DNA of 64,000 bases from contig NZ_OEQK01000007.1 of NCBI RefSeq assembly GCF_900240405.1, positions 1-64,000 on the forward strand, given 5' to 3'. The notes under the pieces are model-generated. The model was given only the letters and a program-made list of their open reading frames with translations. It did no database searches and had not been told where the DNA came from. Made by a program: the position numbers and the translations under genes. This document shows positions 61,334-64,000 of this stretch, in pieces (position 1 is the stretch's first letter; every line of letters starts with the position of its first letter). The stretch is from Salirhabdus sp. Marseille-P4669 (GTDB lineage Bacteria; Bacillota; Bacilli; Bacillales; Alkalibacillaceae).

Positions 61334-61912
61334 ATGAAAACACATACAATCTATATACTTTTAACCAATACAGGATCCGTCTTAACAAAGCTAATCAAGT
61401 TATATACGAAAAAGCCATATAATCATGCGTCCATTGCCTTAGACTCTCATTTGTCAGAGGTATATAGCTTTGGGCGGAAAAATGTGAATAATCCATTCCA
61501 TGGTGGATTTGTGAAAGAGGATATAACGAAGGGCTTGTTTACACAAGCGGATTGTGCGATTTATTCTTTAACTGTATCAAAAGAAGAAATGCATAAAGTA
61601 AGAGAATATATGGAGGAATTAGCAGACAAAGAAGAGTGCTATCGTTACAATTTCTTAGGCTTATTTGGATTTCTCGTAAATAAACCGATTAAACGTAAAA
61701 ACGCACTCTTTTGTTCGGAGTTTGTTGCAACCGTAATAAACAAATGTACAAACCTAAATTTCCGAAAGCCTACATCGCTAATTGCCCCATCTGATTTTCA
61801 AGACATGGCTCACTTTCAGCTTATGTATGAAGGAAAATTAAAGGATTACCATAATAAGTATGTAGGTAAAGAAAAAGGTGTTCCAGCTACACTCATCCCA
61901 GTTGGAATGTAA
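61334..61912 (+). CDS. YiiX-like permuted papain-fold protein
   Basis: A 192-residue protein. His31 in YNHASIALD and Cys127 in ALFCSEFVAT occur in His-then-Cys order, the mark of the circularly permuted NlpC/P60 (YiiX/YebB) group of thiol hydrolases or acyl-transfer enzymes. No signal peptide is seen. ATG 61334 is six bases after GAGGAG; two in-frame codons before it are excluded. It shares the transcript with the response regulator 26 bases later. Substrate unknown. Confidence 0.75.
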   Translation: MKTHTIYILLTNTGSVLTKLIKLYTKKPYNHASIALDSHLSEVYSFGRKNVNNPFHGGFVKEDITKGLFTQADCAIYSLTVSKEEMHKVREYMEELADKEECYRYNFLGLFGFLVNKPIKRKNALFCSEFVATVINKCTNLNFRKPTSLIAPSDFQDMAHFQLMYEGKLKDYHNKYVGKEKGVPATLIPVGM

Positions 61913-61938
61913 AACAATAGATAAGGGAGAGCTTAAAT

Positions 61939-62628
61939 GTGCGTCAGACCATTCAAATCTTAGTTGTTGAAGATGACAATGATATTAACCAACTGCTATG
62001 TAAAATCATTGAAAGAAGTAACTATTATGCTCAGCCTGCCTATTCTGGGACGGAAGCATTGCTTTATTTAGAAAAACAGAAGTGGGATTTAGTATTACTT
62101 GATTTAATGCTGCCCGGTATGACAGGAGAGGAAATACTTGCAAAAATAAGCAAGCAAGGATCCACGCCAGTCATCATTATTTCAGCGAAAAGTGGGCAAG
62201 AAACGAAGATTAGTAGTCTGCGCTCTGGGGCAGATGACTTTATTTCAAAGCCTTTTGATGTGGAAGAAGTATCTGCGCGTATGGATTCCCTTCTAAGAAG
62301 ATACCGACATCCTACAAAAACGCCACAACAGGTGCTAACACATAAGGATATTCAGTTAGATTGGGAAGCAAAGACGGTTTGTGTGAATGGGACAGAGCTT
62401 TCCTTAACAAGTCGTGAATACACGATACTAGAGCTTCTTATGAGGTCACCCAAAAAAGTTTTTTCCAAATCAAATCTATTTGAAAGTGTATGGAAGGAGC
62501 CTTTTCATGGGGATGACAATACGGTGAATGTTCATATGAGTAACTTGAGAAATAAGCTGTCAAAAGCAAATCCAAAGGAAGAGTATATTGAAACCATTTG
62601 GGGAATGGGCTATCGTCTTAAATCTTAA
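61939..62628 (+). CDS. OmpR-family response regulator
   Basis: A 229-residue regulator. The receiver domain has acidic Asp12-Asp13, the phosphorylation site Asp55 (LVLLDLMLPG) and Lys in FISKPFD; the winged-helix domain covers about 130-229 (TSREYTILELLMRSPKKVFSK, DDNTVNVHMSNLRNKL). Start is GTG behind GGGAGA. No histidine kinase gene is visible up to the window end, so the kinase may lie beyond it. Likely to control the ABC transporter genes that follow and perhaps the repeats at 61235. Confidence 0.92.
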   Translation: MRQTIQILVVEDDNDINQLLCKIIERSNYYAQPAYSGTEALLYLEKQKWDLVLLDLMLPGMTGEEILAKISKQGSTPVIIISAKSGQETKISSLRSGADDFISKPFDVEEVSARMDSLLRRYRHPTKTPQQVLTHKDIQLDWEAKTVCVNGTELSLTSREYTILELLMRSPKKVFSKSNLFESVWKEPFHGDDNTVNVHMSNLRNKLSKANPKEEYIETIWGMGYRLKS

Positions 62629-62688
62629 GGTTTACCTTTGATTGCCGTTCCATATACAGTTAAATCAAATAAGGGAGGAAATGCAGCT

Positions 62689-63609
62689 ATGAGCAAGTCT
62701 ATCCTAAGAACCAATCATCTCACTAAAAAATATGGAAATGCTATTGCTCTTGAAGATATAAATGTTTCCATTCAGAAGGGCGATATTTACGGATTTATTG
62801 GTCAAAATGGGGCGGGTAAGTCTACAATGCTACGAATGGTGACTGGCTTGTCCTTTCCAACAAAAGGGACGATAGAATTATTTGGTGAGGACAATCCCAA
62901 TAAAATAACAGATGCTCAAAAACGAATGGGTGCTATTATTGAAAGTCCCGCACTTTTTTCAAACATGACTGCCTATGAAAATCTAGAGGTGCATCGCTTG
63001 CAGAAAGGAATTCCGGGTAGTGCTTGCATTCAAAAGACATTGGAGCTTGTTGGACTTACCAACACAGGTAAGAAAAAAGCGAAGAATTTATCGCTAGGGA
63101 TGAAACAACGTCTTGGACTTGCGATTGCATTGCTAAGTGATCCAGAATTTTTAATTCTTGATGAGCCGACAAATGGACTAGACCCAATGGGGATTGTCGA
63201 GCTGAGAGAATTAATGAAGAAATTAAATCGAGAAAAAGGACTGACGATTTTAATATCGAGTCATATTTTAAGTGAACTACATCAATTAGCAACTCGTTAC
63301 GGTATTATTCATAAAGGACGACTGTTAGAAGAAATATCAGCTAACGAGCTAAATGAAAAATGTAGACAGCATTTGCGGATTAAAGTGGATCAGCCAACAA
63401 AGGGAGCCACGGTCCTTGAATCGGTTATAGGGACAACAGATTTCGAGGTGATGCCAGATGGGACGATGAAGCTTTACGATTACTTGGGGCGTGTTCGAAG
63501 GGTTTCGAAGGCCCTAACGGAAGCTGGTCTCGTTATCGAACATCTGTCCCAAAATGGAGATAGTCTAGAAAGCTATTTTTCAAGTCTTGTTGGAGGTGCT
63601 GGGGAGTGA
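62689..63609 (+). CDS. ABC transporter ATP-binding protein (bacitracin/lantibiotic type)
   Basis: A 306-residue ATPase of the BcrA type. Walker A GQNGAGKST is at about 38-46, then the signature LSLGMKQRLGLAI, Walker B FLILDEPTNGLDP and H-loop SSHILSEL, with an 80-residue C-terminal extension. ATG 62689 follows GGGAGG; in-frame codons back to 62638 are not supported. The stop overlaps the permease start (GTGA). With the response regulator ahead it forms a likely antimicrobial-peptide resistance or lipid-export module. Confidence 0.9.
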   Translation: MSKSILRTNHLTKKYGNAIALEDINVSIQKGDIYGFIGQNGAGKSTMLRMVTGLSFPTKGTIELFGEDNPNKITDAQKRMGAIIESPALFSNMTAYENLEVHRLQKGIPGSACIQKTLELVGLTNTGKKKAKNLSLGMKQRLGLAIALLSDPEFLILDEPTNGLDPMGIVELRELMKKLNREKGLTILISSHILSELHQLATRYGIIHKGRLLEEISANELNEKCRQHLRIKVDQPTKGATVLESVIGTTDFEVMPDGTMKLYDYLGRVRRVSKALTEAGLVIEHLSQNGDSLESYFSSLVGGAGE

Positions 63610-64000
63610 TAAATCAAGTAAAGGCAGAATTATTCAAGCTACAAAGAAATAAAACGTTTTGGGTACTGTTATTTATCGCAACGCTTTTAAGTGCCTTGTT
63701 ACATTACCTAATAATCATAGATTGGTGGAAGGTTAACGATAGTGTATTTGTTCGTGCAGGTTTAGATGAACTGAGTGGATTAACTGCTTTTACAACACCA
63801 ATATTTTTTAATCTCTTTATCGGTACACTTGCAGGATTTTTTATTTCCACTGAATTTTCACAGAGTAGCGTGATAAAGAATCAAATCATGACTGGCGGCA
63901 AACGAAGCAGCATATTTATATCGAAGTACCTCATTTTTACTATAGGGGCTATTATGATTGCAATTCTCATTCCCTTACTAACTGGAATTTTCGAAGTTAT
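63606..64000 (+). CDS. ABC-2 type permease (partial, cut by window end)
   Basis: GTG 63606 overlaps the ATPase stop (GTGA). The first 131 codons read MINQVKAELFKLQRNKTFW and then hydrophobic helices (to about 35, 70-92 and beyond 115), with a loop KRSSIFISKY, like ABC-2 permeases such as BcrB/YhcE types. The frame is open to the end of the window, so the length and topology are not known. It pairs with the ATPase just upstream. Confidence 0.8.
   Translation, partial: MINQVKAELFKLQRNKTFWVLLFIATLLSALLHYLIIIDWWKVNDSVFVRAGLDELSGLTAFTTPIFFNLFIGTLAGFFISTEFSQSSVIKNQIMTGGKRSSIFISKYLIFTIGAIMIAILIPLLTGIFEV

Overview
The window reads as chromosome of a low-GC Gram-positive bacterium of the family Bacillaceae. 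The signs are AT-rich codon use, strong GGAGG-type ribosome binding sites, a CIRCE-controlled groESL operon, T-box and purine riboswitches, and long stretches that follow the Bacillus subtilis ydi, yea/yeb and yer gene order as I remember it. Genus cannot be fixed from sequence alone; an Oceanobacillus/Virgibacillus/Ornithinibacillus-like organism is a reasonable guess. I see no transposase, integrase, phage gene or CRISPR array.

Layout. 1-650: end of an rRNA operon (23S tail, 5S, tRNA-fMet, tRNA-Asp). 0.8-10.7 kb: tsaE-tsaB-rimI-tsaD (tRNA t6A synthesis plus the L7Ae/S18-type acetyltransferase), a DnaA-box cluster, a PadR/DUF1048 pair, an ABC-F protein, redox sensor Rex, ydiK/ydiL, then groES-groEL. 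10.9-17.5 kb: accessory block with a yvaDEF-like efflux cluster, an HPr-like gene relic, a methyltransferase, a LysE-type exporter, a decayed glutaredoxin, an ECF sigma/anti-sigma pair and a DinB-like protein. 17.7-23.8 kb: MoxR ATPase, DUF58 and transglutaminase genes, then a guanine-type riboswitch and pbuG. 23.8-24.95 kb: tandem array A. 25-29.2 kb: NERD protein, aldo/keto reductase, a free-standing tRNA-Ile/tRNA-Ala pair, Hsp20, yebE/yebG and a DUF2892 protein. 29.3-40.7 kb: yerA, yerB, yerC, glyQS with T-box, pcrB, pcrA, ligA, camS. 40.9-46.4 kb: a PadR/HAAS/DUF4097 envelope operon, P5C dehydrogenase, a 33-residue membrane peptide and PutP. 46.4-47.4 kb: tandem array B. 47.7-52.8 kb: glyoxylate shunt (aceB, aceA) and a TetR/MFS pair. 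52.9-58.8 kb: gatCAB, dgkB, rlmCD. 59-64 kb: membrane proteins, a TetR regulator with two operators, and a papain-like protein / response regulator / ABC transporter module cut by the window end.

How the parts join. Translation and its quality control dominate: t6A modification, glycyl-tRNA synthetase, GatCAB, rRNA methylation, tRNAs and chaperonins. Proline uptake (PutP) and P5C dehydrogenase are adjacent and suggest proline catabolism or osmolyte use; malate synthase and isocitrate lyase suggest growth on acetate or fatty acids.

The most unusual content is two intergenic arrays that share a hidden design. Array A has an exact 103-bp period made of five monomers of about 21 bp. Array B has an exact 82-bp period made of four monomers. 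The difference is one monomer (21 bp, two helical turns). Both are purine-rich on the same strand, both follow a Rho-independent terminator, and both sit where the remembered B. subtilis gene order is interrupted. Their function is unknown. Other points of note are the DnaA-box cluster, a glutaredoxin relic with TGA at its first catalytic cysteine, and the small peptide gene before putP.
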